From NCBI RefSeq assembly GCF_000686845.1, contig NZ_KK366026.1:1-64000 (forward strand): 64,000 nt of DNA, read 5' to 3'. The DNA comes from Paenibacillus sp. UNC451MF. GTDB taxonomy: Bacteria; Bacillota; Bacilli; Paenibacillales; NBRC-103111. The notes under the pieces are model-generated. The model did no database searches, was not told where the DNA came from, and was given only the letters and a program-made list of their open reading frames with translations. Both the position numbers and the translations under genes were made by a program. This document shows, in pieces, positions 14,154 through 22,971 of the stretch (positions are counted from its first letter, which is position 1; every line of letters starts with the position of its first letter).

Positions 14154-17100
14154 GTGTTAAAAAGCAATTTGAAGCAGTCCATAGCCTTTTGCCTTTCTTT
14201 GGCATTATTTCTATCTTCTTTATTTACAGCCTTGCACTTCCATGTAACGCCAGCCGAGGCGGCCGTAACGCTCCCGGATAATGTGTACCAGGTTAGCTAC
14301 CTGTATGTGAAGGACGGTACCAGCAGCGATTCCGCTGCAAATCTGTATTTATCCGTTCATAATTCAGGCAAGCTTATCGTTCAGAATGGCAAGATCACAT
14401 TTGAGCATGAAATAACCCCTCAATATTACGGGTATTTCCAATATCTCGCTTTTCGTAATCCAGGGGCAGCTAAGGCGGTTATTAACACTTCAACCAATAC
14501 AGCTCAAGGAACGGAAGGCTATACGCTCTTCCCTGTTCGACCCGCCAACAACGGCACCGGTAATTTGATTACTACGATTCATATTGAAGATATTACAAAA
14601 AAACAAGACGTGCTTATGCATGTCGTTATTAAGGATGCTCCCGAATTCGGCAACGGTTTTCATTATGATTATTGGTACAATGTTCAGTTGGACATTAATA
14701 CGAAGGATCTGCCTTTGGAAGGCAATAACGGTGGAAATACGGGCGGTGAGACCGAACAACCGATAACGCTCGCTTCATTACAGGAGCTAGTGTCCGTCTC
14801 CAAGTCAGTGTACCAAAGCACATATGAAGGAACCAGTCTGGGAGACGCACCAGCAGGGACCATGCTTCCGTTCTATACCAAGATCGTTCAAGCGGAAAAT
14901 TTCATAGCAACCGGAAATACCTCACCTGAGGCAATCAAGGCTGCCTTTAATGAATTGACAGCAGCTCTGAATACCTTTCAATCCTCAAGATATTCATCGG
15001 ATAAGCGGGTTCTTGCTTCCTTAATAGCAGTAGTAACCGAATTCAGAGACGGAATTAAAGAGATTGGTTATACAGACGATCAGCTTGGCTCCTCTCTCGC
15101 CCCTGCTTCACCAGGAGAGTTCATAGTAGGTCCCAAAGTCAGTTTATCGACCCAAATTGAGCGTGCGCAAACCGTGTACAATGAGCCCAAGTCTACGCAA
15201 GCTGAAGTGGACAATGCTGTGAGAATATTGACCGGAGAATATAACTCTGTTAAGGATTCGTACTACATCATCAGCGATGATTCGGTAAGAGTGATTGCTC
15301 TGGATTCGCTTAATCCGACGAACGTTCCTTCAGTTAATGCGCCGGAAATCTCAGGTACAGCCTCGTTTACTACACTTAAAGGAGCGGATCTTGGTACAAG
15401 AGCCAACATTACCTTTAACACCTCTTCTGCGATCACTGATGTGATGCAGCCGAATGTTTCCAGTAATGGCGGCTACACTGCAGTGGAGTATCGCACTCCT
15501 CAGTTCATCAAGAGCTCTAACGGACAGACAAAGGTGTTTCAGGCAACCATCCGAAGATCAAATGTTAACGAGGATACCAAATGGCTGGGACAATCGTATC
15601 TCCGCTACAAACTCGACGGTGTGACCAAGGTCGTTTACCTCAGCTTCAACGCTGACCAGCTTGATGCATTAAATGCGTCTGCTGAAGCTGCGCAAACGCT
15701 ATCCGAATCCGCTACAGCCTTACCGGGAGCGGAATCAGCTTATAGCACTGCCAAGACTGCGCTGCAAAGTAAAATCGATGCAGCGAAAGGCACAGCCCAG
15801 AATTTAGCAAGCACCCGGCCTCAAATCAATACAGCCAGTACGGCACTGCAGCAAGCGGTGGATACTTTTAAAGTAAGTGCAGCCTATCCGCTATACTTCA
15901 CCACCACCCATGCAACAAGCGATACGTTCTCTGCTGTAGAAAGCTACTTTTTGAAACCGGCTACCGTTACGACAGAGGGCGGCGCTGTTTATGTGTCTTT
16001 TACAATAAAAGATAGCGCGGTCATTAAGGAATTCCAAGTTAAGACTGGCGGTCAATATGTGGATGCAGCTGTCGTTAGCGAGAATACAACGGATAATACG
16101 AGAGTTGTCAAATTTAAAGCAGATAGTCTGTCAGCTCTGCTCGACGCTAAGGTGCACATCTCCATTCCTGCACAAAATTATGACCGCACGCATGATATCC
16201 GTCTGAATCTGAATAATGTGGATAATAGCGCTCTGGCACAAGCGGTTGCGGATGCGAACACACTTTACCGGACGTCGGTAGCCGGCACTGAGCCTGGCCA
16301 ATATCCGCAAGCTTCCAAAGCGGCCCTTCAGTCAGCGATCAATACCGCAGGTGCGGAAGCAACGCGCTTAACAGGCACAACCGAACGGACGGCTGCTGCT
16401 TTGCAAACGTTACAGCAGGCTGTGAATGCGTTTAAAGCATCTGTCATTGTAGAACCGACGAATCCGGGGACGATTAAGGACGGCGAGTATCCTATCGGCT
16501 TTACGATCTATAAGAAAGGCACCGACGAGAAATCGGTTATGTATGATTATGTCGATCCACAAAGCGGTAAGCTAACCGTAATTGGCGGTAAAAAGTACGT
16601 AACATTTACAGTTAAGCAGAATGCCGAAATCAAATCGTTCAAAACCGAACGCAACGGCGTCTTGACTGAAACTGAGACGGTTAGCACTGATGCCGCCGCC
16701 AATACCCGTATCGTTAAGTTTGAAGTAACAGACCTTGAAGCTCGTTTAAACGGATGGGTCAAAATTTATTGGGTGCTTCCCGCTCCAATCGGTATTTATG
16801 ACCATGAATATGAAGTAGAGCTAGGATTTGATTTCCAGCTGCCAACAGCAGCAGATAAGTCGCAGCTAACAGCTGCAATAGACAATGCCAAAGCCAAGCT
16901 GGCCGCAGCCGTTGAAGGCAGCTCCGCCGGACAATACGCCATAGGCTCCAAGGCTGTATTGCAAACAGCTATTACTGCGTCTGCAGCCGTAATAGATAGC
17001 TCTTCGGCTACGCAGCAGGCCGTCGACGAAGCATTGAAGGCTTTGAAAAAATCAGTTGCTATTTTCCTTGCATCCGTCACATTGGCAGACGCCAATTACA

Positions 17101-18500
17101 GCTTCAACTGGCCGTCTACAATCAAGGATGGAGCCGGCACGCCGATGACGAACTTCATCTTATCTGGCGCGAGCATGAAAGTGAGCGGTGGGAAGCAAGT
17201 AGTCACCCTCCAGCTCGTTAGTGGCGTTACATTCAAAAAGCTTCAAATGAAAAAAGCAGACGGCGCTCTTGAGGATGTTTCAACGGTTGCCGCCGCCAAG
17301 CAAGCAGGCATTGTTAAAGTTTTAGATACTAGCAGCGCAGCTGCATCTGTTAACTTTGAAATCAAGGACCGCTCGGCAGTATATGTGCTTAGCCTATCGG
17401 ATGCTGCGCAAACAGAGCATGCCTTCGAAATTGATTTCTCCGAGATCAGTCTGTCACCGGTAACGGATCCAGGAACCGATAACGGCTCCGGTAAAGGAAG
17501 CTCCGGTCGCGGTGGCGGCGGCGGTGCAGCAGTCATAATCAAGCCACTGGCTGAAACACTTGAAGCTGGGAAGTATACCATCGATTATGCTCTATATTCC
17601 CGGGGAACAGCCCAGACTTCAGTTGCAGACCCATTCGTCAAGCATCCAGCCAAGCTGGAAATTGCAGACGGCAAGAGCTACATCTTATGGACGGTATCAG
17701 GTAAAGAGGTTACCGGGCTAAAGGTGACGGATACGAGCGGTGCTTGGACCGATGCTCAAGTTGTTGCAGCAAATGACAAACTGAATGAACAAACCGTACG
17801 ATTCGAAATTCAGAATGCGCAAACCAAAGTTCTAACCCAGTTCAAATTGTCAGTTCCCGACAAATACAATGGGGAATATGAGGCGGACATCGTATTTAAC
17901 GAAGCCAGCATTCAACAAGACAAAAGCTCAACCGATATTCCAAGCCAACCTGATGGGAACGCAGCCATCACGGATGTACAAAATCACTGGGCTCAAGCCT
18001 CCATCGAGCAAGCGGTAGCCTTGGGAATCGTAAACGGGTACGAAGACGGTACCTTCCGTCCAGACTCGAATATCAACCGCGCAGAGTTTATTACGCTGCT
18101 GAACAAGGCTCTTAAGCTCGGACAAAGCTCTAACGAGCTCAGCTTTACCGATTCGGCAACCATTCCTCAGTGGGTGAAACCGTATCTTTCACCGGTTGTA
18201 GAGGCAGGAATCATTACCGGGTATGAGGATGGCGCTTTCCGGGCTGATCGCCAAATCAGCCGGGCAGAATTGGCCGTCATTATCGTTCGAGGCATGAAAC
18301 TGAAGGTGGATGCCGATGCCCGTGCCAGCTTCTCGGATGCGGACAGCATACCTCAATGGGCGCAAGCAGAAGTAGCAGCTGCGCATAACCAGGGTATCAT
18401 TAGCGGTCGCGATAACAATCGGTTCGAACCTACACAGAATGCAACGCGCGCTGAAGCCGTATATCTTATTTTGTCTCTTTACAAAGCAGCTCATCAATAA
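14154..18500 (+). CDS. S-layer-anchored multi-NEAT-domain haem-binding surface protein
   Basis: A 1448-residue protein. It has a signal peptide (cleavage near AEA-A, residue 37), about six NEAT-like domains separated by helical FIVAR-like spacers, a Gly/Ser linker near residue 1120, and three SLH domains (about 1270-1448; HWAQASIEQAVALGIVNGYEDGTF is the first motif). NEAT-type terminal strands are YDYWY (domain 1), YDRTH (domain 3), YDHEY (domain 4) and YNGEY (domain 6); YxxxY is the haem-iron motif, so domains 1, 4 and 6 look competent, while domains 2 and 5 lack it. GTG at 14154 follows AGAAGGAG; the TTG farther upstream falls in the preceding hairpin. Likely role: haem capture at the S-layer under Fur control. 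No membrane haem transporter lies nearby. Confidence 0.88.
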   Translation: MLKSNLKQSIAFCLSLALFLSSLFTALHFHVTPAEAAVTLPDNVYQVSYLYVKDGTSSDSAANLYLSVHNSGKLIVQNGKITFEHEITPQYYGYFQYLAFRNPGAAKAVINTSTNTAQGTEGYTLFPVRPANNGTGNLITTIHIEDITKKQDVLMHVVIKDAPEFGNGFHYDYWYNVQLDINTKDLPLEGNNGGNTGGETEQPITLASLQELVSVSKSVYQSTYEGTSLGDAPAGTMLPFYTKIVQAENFIATGNTSPEAIKAAFNELTAALNTFQSSRYSSDKRVLASLIAVVTEFRDGIKEIGYTDDQLGSSLAPASPGEFIVGPKVSLSTQIERAQTVYNEPKSTQAEVDNAVRILTGEYNSVKDSYYIISDDSVRVIALDSLNPTNVPSVNAPEISGTASFTTLKGADLGTRANITFNTSSAITDVMQPNVSSNGGYTAVEYRTPQFIKSSNGQTKVFQATIRRSNVNEDTKWLGQSYLRYKLDGVTKVVYLSFNADQLDALNASAEAAQTLSESATALPGAESAYSTAKTALQSKIDAAKGTAQNLASTRPQINTASTALQQAVDTFKVSAAYPLYFTTTHATSDTFSAVESYFLKPATVTTEGGAVYVSFTIKDSAVIKEFQVKTGGQYVDAAVVSENTTDNTRVVKFKADSLSALLDAKVHISIPAQNYDRTHDIRLNLNNVDNSALAQAVADANTLYRTSVAGTEPGQYPQASKAALQSAINTAGAEATRLTGTTERTAAALQTLQQAVNAFKASVIVEPTNPGTIKDGEYPIGFTIYKKGTDEKSVMYDYVDPQSGKLTVIGGKKYVTFTVKQNAEIKSFKTERNGVLTETETVSTDAAANTRIVKFEVTDLEARLNGWVKIYWVLPAPIGIYDHEYEVELGFDFQLPTAADKSQLTAAIDNAKAKLAAAVEGSSAGQYAIGSKAVLQTAITASAAVIDSSSATQQAVDEALKALKKSVAIFLASVTLADANYSFNWPSTIKDGAGTPMTNFILSGASMKVSGGKQVVTLQLVSGVTFKKLQMKKADGALEDVSTVAAAKQAGIVKVLDTSSAAASVNFEIKDRSAVYVLSLSDAAQTEHAFEIDFSEISLSPVTDPGTDNGSGKGSSGRGGGGGAAVIIKPLAETLEAGKYTIDYALYSRGTAQTSVADPFVKHPAKLEIADGKSYILWTVSGKEVTGLKVTDTSGAWTDAQVVAANDKLNEQTVRFEIQNAQTKVLTQFKLSVPDKYNGEYEADIVFNEASIQQDKSSTDIPSQPDGNAAITDVQNHWAQASIEQAVALGIVNGYEDGTFRPDSNINRAEFITLLNKALKLGQSSNELSFTDSATIPQWVKPYLSPVVEAGIITGYEDGAFRADRQISRAELAVIIVRGMKLKVDADARASFSDADSIPQWAQAEVAAAHNQGIISGRDNNRFEPTQNATRAEAVYLILSLYKAAHQ

Positions 18501-18509
18501 AGAATGTTT

Positions 18510-18545
18510 AAGCCGGGCGGCCATCTAAGATGGCTTGCCCGGCTT
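18510..18545 (+). terminator. terminator of the NEAT-SLH gene
   Basis: AAGCCGGGC...GCCAT-CTAAG-ATGGC...GCCCGGCTT forms a long stem followed by ATCTTTTTA. Confidence 0.85.
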
Positions 18546-18648
18546 ATCTTTTTACTCGTGCCTTATGTCCGTATCCACCATCTTGTTGAATACTTCAAAT
18601 CCTGCTATCTTTAAAGCAAAAGATCATGAAATCGGAGAGACAAATAAT

Positions 18649-19431
18649 ATGAGCGACATACTGACATTCTGGGGGACAGGCGATTCGATGGGAGTTCCAC
18701 GGGTCTACTGCCCGTGTGATATATGTACGGAAGCCAGAACAACTGGACACAACAGACGCTTCCGTTCTTCGGTAATGCTAAATGCAGGAGGGCATGAGCT
18801 ATTAATCGACTGCGGACCGGATTGGAGAGCTCAGATGGAACGATCCGACAAAAGGTTCATTGAGCATGTGCTTATTACGCACGCTCATTTCGATCATATC
18901 GCAGGGCTGCCTGAGTGGGCCGATGCCTGCCGTTGGCTTGGACGCAAAGCCCATCTCTACGCTCCGCACGATGTGCTGCATACGATTACGCAGCAGTTTC
19001 CTTGGCTAGAACGCCATCTGAACCTCCATGATTGTATTCATGGCTTGACATGGGAGAACTGGCATATTACACCTTGGAAAGTGTGCCATGGCAAAAACGG
19101 CTTTTCCTACGCGTACAAGTTCACCCGGGCAGCTGCTTCTCCCTATCATTGGGTATACTGCTCCGATGCGATTAATTTGAATGCAGAAGAAAAAGCCCCC
19201 ATGTTCGGACTGCAGCTGCTTGTTCTGGGAACAAATTTCTACAAAGAAGAGGCCGAGCTTAAGACCCGCTCCGTCTATGATATGGTGGAAGCGCTAGAGC
19301 TGCTTGAAGAGGTTCAGCCCAAACAGGTCCTGTTTACCCATATGTCACACGGAGTCGATGTACATCGCGACTATCGTCTGCCTTCTTTCATTACATTGGC
19401 ACAGACCGGTATGCAGGTCCCGCTAGAATAG
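18649..19431 (+). CDS. PhnP-like metallo-beta-lactamase-fold hydrolase
   Basis: A 260-residue MBL-fold protein close in pattern to PhnP-type phosphodiesterases. WGTGDSMGVPRVYCPCDIC near residue 7 has the GTG...GVP opening and a Cys cluster seen in PhnP (structural zinc); HAHFDHIAGLPE near 84 is the HxHxDH metal motif; HGKNGFSYAYKF and VYCSDA near 180 complete the site, and FTHMSHG near 235 has the last His. It lacks phn neighbours, so it is more likely a general cyclic phosphodiesterase than part of C-P lyase. ATG at 18649 follows GGAGAGACAAATAAT; a longer frame to 18535 has no ribosome binding site and overlaps the terminator. Confidence 0.87.
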   Translation: MSDILTFWGTGDSMGVPRVYCPCDICTEARTTGHNRRFRSSVMLNAGGHELLIDCGPDWRAQMERSDKRFIEHVLITHAHFDHIAGLPEWADACRWLGRKAHLYAPHDVLHTITQQFPWLERHLNLHDCIHGLTWENWHITPWKVCHGKNGFSYAYKFTRAAASPYHWVYCSDAINLNAEEKAPMFGLQLLVLGTNFYKEEAELKTRSVYDMVEALELLEEVQPKQVLFTHMSHGVDVHRDYRLPSFITLAQTGMQVPLE

Positions 19432-19509
19432 GAATAAATGGCTTATCGCGAAGCATGGCCTGCCCTAATGTGCTTATTAGTTAACCATGTCGTTCATTTA
19501 TATAGCTAA

Positions 19510-19542
19510 TAAAAATAGCCTGCTCCCCCTACAAGGAAGCAG
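19510..19542 (-). terminator. terminator of the DapA-family gene
   Basis: On the minus strand CTGCTTCC-TTGTAGGG-GGAGCAG is followed by GCTATTTTTATT, just beyond the stop codon at 19550. Confidence 0.6.
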
Positions 19543-19549
19543 TCCTTGC

Positions 19550-20464
19550 TTATAGCTCCTTAATTATTCCCGCCAGCAGCTCCAGCTGCTCAACCTCCAA
19601 TCGGTGATTCGGCTTGAAAGCAGACGCGTCTCTTGACCTGCAATACGTCGTTATGGGCAAACCCAGCTGTTGAAGATGAACCTTCGCATTCACTGGGTAC
19701 ATTTGCAGCTCAATAAAGGAAGCTACGGTTAGAAATGCCTGCAGCTTCTCTGCCCCCTTCTCATCGTTCTTCCACTCCTCTACAAGCTTTACATAGAGCG
19801 ATGGATGAAAGTTAGCCATAACTCCGCTAAAGCCGGAGGCCCCTTGTCTTAACGAGGCAAGAAGCGTTGTCGAATTAGCGTTAAACAGCTTCAGTCCGCT
19901 CCCCGCGACCGCTTTCAGCTTATCGTTGATTTGCTCTGTATCGCAGCTTGTATCTTTCAGAAACAAGAATCTCCCGGAAGCAGCGCACCACTTCAACACC
20001 TGAGGTGAAAGAAGTCTTTTATATGGATAGGGACATTCATATAGACCAAATGCAGTATCCGGTAGAGCATCCAGCAGCTTCTGAGCACGCTCAAGCCACA
20101 CCTCTTCGGATTCATTCTCCTTGGCCAACCGATTCGTAACCAGAACGACTGCATCGACTCCAGTCGAAGCGATCTGTGCCAGTTCGTGGATCTGCTCTTC
20201 CAGATCATCGGAGGTATGGCCGGAGGCTATGACTTGAATGCGCCCAGCGGCTTTTTCCTTTACGAAACGGGCAATTCGTACACGCTCCTCTAGTGTTAAG
20301 AAGAACATTTCGCTCGACTGACATACAGCAAACAAACCATGAACGCCTTGATCCATATACCACTCGATCAAAAGCTCCAGAGCTGCATAATCCACCTCGC
20401 CAGTCAACTTAAAGGGAGTAATCATCGTCGGCCAGACTCCATCCGAAATCGCCGCAGCTCTCAT
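19550..20464 (-). CDS. dihydrodipicolinate synthase/N-acetylneuraminate lyase family aldolase
   Basis: A 304-residue class I aldolase of the DapA/NAL family. FLKDTSCD near residue 170 has the Schiff-base Lys and LYECPYPYK near 143 the catalytic Tyr; CQSSEMFFLTLEER near 48 replaces the usual GTTGE loop, so this is not DapA itself. Given the neighbouring sialidase-like, sugar isomerase and dehydrogenase genes and the shared operator, it probably cleaves or forms a 2-keto-3-deoxy sugar acid; the substrate is unknown. GAGGCGATGGG precedes the ATG. Two copies of a 17-bp inverted repeat lie just upstream, predicting control by the nearby IclR regulator. Confidence 0.85.
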   Translation of the reverse strand: MRAAAISDGVWPTMITPFKLTGEVDYAALELLIEWYMDQGVHGLFAVCQSSEMFFLTLEERVRIARFVKEKAAGRIQVIASGHTSDDLEEQIHELAQIASTGVDAVVLVTNRLAKENESEEVWLERAQKLLDALPDTAFGLYECPYPYKRLLSPQVLKWCAASGRFLFLKDTSCDTEQINDKLKAVAGSGLKLFNANSTTLLASLRQGASGFSGVMANFHPSLYVKLVEEWKNDEKGAEKLQAFLTVASFIELQMYPVNAKVHLQQLGLPITTYCRSRDASAFKPNHRLEVEQLELLAGIIKEL

Positions 20465-20490
20465 CCCATCGCCTCATTCCCACTGTATTG

Positions 20491-20507
20491 ATTCTCTATA
20501 TTAGAAC
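20491..20507. promoter_or_regulatory. 17-bp inverted repeat, operator copy 1
   Basis: ATTCTCTATATTAGAAC fits RTTCYNTAWWANRGAAC, shared with sites at 20534, 25081 and 25151. It lies 27 bases upstream of the DapA-family start codon. Confidence 0.6.
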
Positions 20508-20533
20508 ATAATTCTAATACAATAACACAATTT

Positions 20534-20550
20534 GTTCCGTAATAAAGAAC
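20534..20550. promoter_or_regulatory. 17-bp inverted repeat, operator copy 2
   Basis: GTTCCGTAATAAAGAAC begins 43 bases from the start of copy 1 in the same intergenic region and matches copy 4 at 13 of 17 positions. GTTC/GAAC arms of this kind are typical of IclR-family sites. Confidence 0.6.
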
Positions 20551-20694
20551 TATGTTCTTAAATAATTGTAATATAGGATTCATGAGATTACAATTATTTT
20601 TTCCAGATGACGGAAAAAATCTGTAACCTTCTCTGCTCTATTTACGTTATTCAATCAACATCATCAAATACCACTCAAAAGAGGGAGTATGGTT

Positions 20695-21192
20695 ATGAAT
20701 CATAACGTCTTCAAAGGACTGTTCATCGGAATGATGCTAATCCTCGTTTGCCTCATTGGCTGTAGTAAGGATGTGACCGGAGACGAACTAACTGCTTCGC
20801 AGTTTGTGAAGTCGCATGGCTATGCGGTAACTGAAAGCAGCGGCCCAGTTCATACCTACGAGCTGAACAAAAGCAAGCTGTACGGCAGCCCGGAAGCAAC
20901 GCCCTATATGCAAATGTGGGCGGTTCAAGCTTCGGAGCCTGACCGCTATTTCGGGCAGCAATTGACAATATATCGTTTCACAGTTAAAAACCATCCTCTT
21001 GAACCCATCTACAAAAAAAGGACCCATGTTTATATTATGATGTCGGAAGGCAAGGTGATCGGAGGATATTCATTTCCAGATGCCGATTTGGCGGGAGCCG
21101 TCTACTCCTTAGACGGTAGAACACTAGAAGAAGTCACGGGGATGAGCTATGCGGACTGGTTGGAAAAGTGGAAAAGGAAGTACTCGGAGTGA
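20695..21192 (+). CDS. uncharacterised lipoprotein
   Basis: A 165-residue exported protein with a lipobox (MLILVCLIGC, Cys near residue 24), so probably anchored to the outer face of the membrane. The mature part has one compact alpha/beta region (ASQFVKSHGYAVTE... HVYIMMSEGKVIGGYSFPD ... YSLDGRTLEEVTGMSYADW) that recalls small Bacillus lipoproteins of the DUF4830 type, but I am not sure of that. GAGGGAG seven bases before ATG 20695 decides between two adjacent ATG codons. It faces the IclR gene tail to tail and has no clear functional link with the sugar genes. Confidence 0.75.
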   Translation: MNHNVFKGLFIGMMLILVCLIGCSKDVTGDELTASQFVKSHGYAVTESSGPVHTYELNKSKLYGSPEATPYMQMWAVQASEPDRYFGQQLTIYRFTVKNHPLEPIYKKRTHVYIMMSEGKVIGGYSFPDADLAGAVYSLDGRTLEEVTGMSYADWLEKWKRKYSE

Positions 21193-21210
21193 CTCCCTCC
21201 CCCTGTTGCG

Positions 21211-21963
21211 TTACAATTTCCCTTCAATTGACCGGACGGCTTCGCCTAGCTTCACCGCGTATTCCTTAATCTTATCCTCTTCGAAGCGCAGCGAGGGTCC
21301 GGAAATACTGATACCGGCGACGACCTGCCGCTTCGTGTTAAGAATGGGCATCCCGATGCACTTGATCCCGAATTCATGCTCCATGTTATCGATAGAGTAT
21401 CCACGCAGACGGATCGCTGCCAGCTCTTCCTTTAATTTTTCAGGATCAGTCAAGGTATTATCCGTATGTTGCTTTAAGCCTCTTGCCACAACGGTATGGA
21501 GGACTTCCTCCGGCAAGAACGCAAGCATCGCTTTCCCGATCCCCGTGCAGTACATCGGGGCTTTGACACCAAGCATTGATCTTGTGGAGAGCTGGCTTTT
21601 GGGCGAGGAGGAATCAAGGTAAATAACCTCTCCTTCACTCGGTGTTCCCAAGTAGACGGTCTCATTGGTAAAATCAGCAAGCTCCTGCATGAAAGGCAGC
21701 ATGATTTGGCGAATATTCATACGGCTTGAGATGACATGGCCAAGCTCAAGAATTTTCATCCCCAGCCTGTACTTCTCGTTATCCGGATTCTGCTCCAAAT
21801 AACCTGCCTTCACAAACGTATCTACGATATTGTGCACATTGCTTTTATACAATCCAAGCATCTCGCTGATCTCGGTAATTCCCAATTCCGGCTGATTCAC
21901 GGTAAAGCAGTCCATGATGCGAAGCGCTTTATATAAGGATTTCACTTTGATTTCTTCCGACAC
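21211..21963 (-). CDS. IclR family transcriptional regulator
   Basis: A 250-residue regulator with an N-terminal winged helix (KALRIMDCFTVNQPELGITEISEMLGLYKSNVHNIVDT, about residues 10-47) and a GAF-like effector-binding domain (about 70-245, with YCTGIGKAML and FGIKCIGMPI). Members usually repress or activate small carbon-catabolic regulons in response to a pathway intermediate. GTG at 21963 follows GAGGTCGGTAGT and gives normal family length; the longer frame to 22041 has no ribosome binding site. The gene follows the isomerase and dehydrogenase genes on the same strand. The four GTTC-GAAC inverted repeats at 20491, 20534, 25081 and 25151 are its likely targets. Confidence 0.92.
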   Translation of the reverse strand: MSEEIKVKSLYKALRIMDCFTVNQPELGITEISEMLGLYKSNVHNIVDTFVKAGYLEQNPDNEKYRLGMKILELGHVISSRMNIRQIMLPFMQELADFTNETVYLGTPSEGEVIYLDSSSPKSQLSTRSMLGVKAPMYCTGIGKAMLAFLPEEVLHTVVARGLKQHTDNTLTDPEKLKEELAAIRLRGYSIDNMEHEFGIKCIGMPILNTKRQVVAGISISGPSLRFEEDKIKEYAVKLGEAVRSIEGKL

Positions 21964-21991
21964 ACTACCGACCTCATTATCAAATAAAGTG

Positions 21992-22005
21992 AGGGCTTCA
22001 GCCCT
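21992..22005. promoter_or_regulatory. inverted repeat AGGGCT-TC-AGCCCT before the IclR gene
   Basis: A six-base inverted repeat with a two-base centre lies 29 bases upstream of the GTG start of the IclR gene. It could be an operator or a small hairpin in the leader; it does not resemble the GTTC-GAAC sites. Confidence 0.25.
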
Positions 22006-22092
22006 GTTCCCTATCCGGTAACAAGGTTCTGAAACTCTCACTTTAGTGTAATGGTTCTTATTCTTTTTTACAATATGCCGAGCCGTATTCCC

Positions 22093-22950
22093 TTATACTT
22101 CACTCCATAATCTGCGAACCGTTTCCAAGCCAAGCTTCGAGCCTGTATAGCAATCCTCCATGCCTTCGAACTCCACCGAAATATATCCGTCATATCCGGA
22201 ATTCTTGACGACGGTAAGCACCTGACGCATATCGATATCACCATGACCAACGATAGCTCCACGCAGATGGTTGCCGCTTGCCGTTGGGAACCATCCGGTT
22301 CCCGGGTTCAGACTTGCAGGACGAAGGTAGAAATCTTTGACATGCACCATAGAAGCGTAGGAAATGTTTTTCTTCACAGCTGCAACGGAATTCTCATCCG
22401 CACACATGAAGTTACCGACATCCAGCGTCGTCCGGAAATTCGGACGGTCTACCGCATGGATCAATGCTTGAACCCTATCGCTCGCCTGGATGTAGTAGCC
22501 GTGATTCTCAACGCTCGTCACAATATTAAACTGTGCCGCATAATCGGCAACTTGTCTGCAAGCCGAAGCGAGCTTCTCCAAGTCTTCCTGGAAGCGGATC
22601 ATAGAGGTATCCTTGCGGGACGCTACGTCATGGCGCATCCGTTTGACCCCGAGACGATGTGCAATATCGACCTCACGCTTGACGCGCTCAATCTCATTCT
22701 CATACTGTTTTTCAGTTTCGGTAATAAAGTTGGCCCCGATCGCATAGTTGGATACATCGATCCCGACCGCTGCCGCTTTATTCCGGATAGCATCAATCAG
22801 CTCCGGATTTTCCGTTAGATTAAAGCCGATAGGAACGATCTCTACATGCTCCCCGCCGTTCTCAGCGATCCAATCGATAGCACCGAGAATATCCAATTCT
22901 TGCGATCTGATTGCGCGCACCAAGCTATAAGAGCTTAATCCAAGCTTCAT
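22093..22950 (-). CDS. sugar phosphate isomerase/epimerase (xylose isomerase-like TIM barrel)
   Basis: A 285-residue AP endonuclease 2-fold TIM-barrel protein of the IolE/TIM-barrel isomerase group. Metal-binding positions expected of the fold are visible as VENHG near residue 165, TTLDVGNFM near 190, HVKDF near 218, GHGDIDM near 242 and VEFEG near 260. Substrate is not predictable; the paired Gfo/Idh/MocA gene 21 bases upstream suggests a dehydrogenase-isomerase pair acting on a sugar or cyclitol, as in inositol-like pathways. AGGAGGATCAGCAGTT precedes the ATG. Cytoplasmic. Confidence 0.88.
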   Translation of the reverse strand: MKLGLSSYSLVRAIRSQELDILGAIDWIAENGGEHVEIVPIGFNLTENPELIDAIRNKAAAVGIDVSNYAIGANFITETEKQYENEIERVKREVDIAHRLGVKRMRHDVASRKDTSMIRFQEDLEKLASACRQVADYAAQFNIVTSVENHGYYIQASDRVQALIHAVDRPNFRTTLDVGNFMCADENSVAAVKKNISYASMVHVKDFYLRPASLNPGTGWFPTASGNHLRGAIVGHGDIDMRQVLTVVKNSGYDGYISVEFEGMEDCYTGSKLGLETVRRLWSEV

Positions 22951-22971
22951 AACTGCTGATCCTCCTATCGG

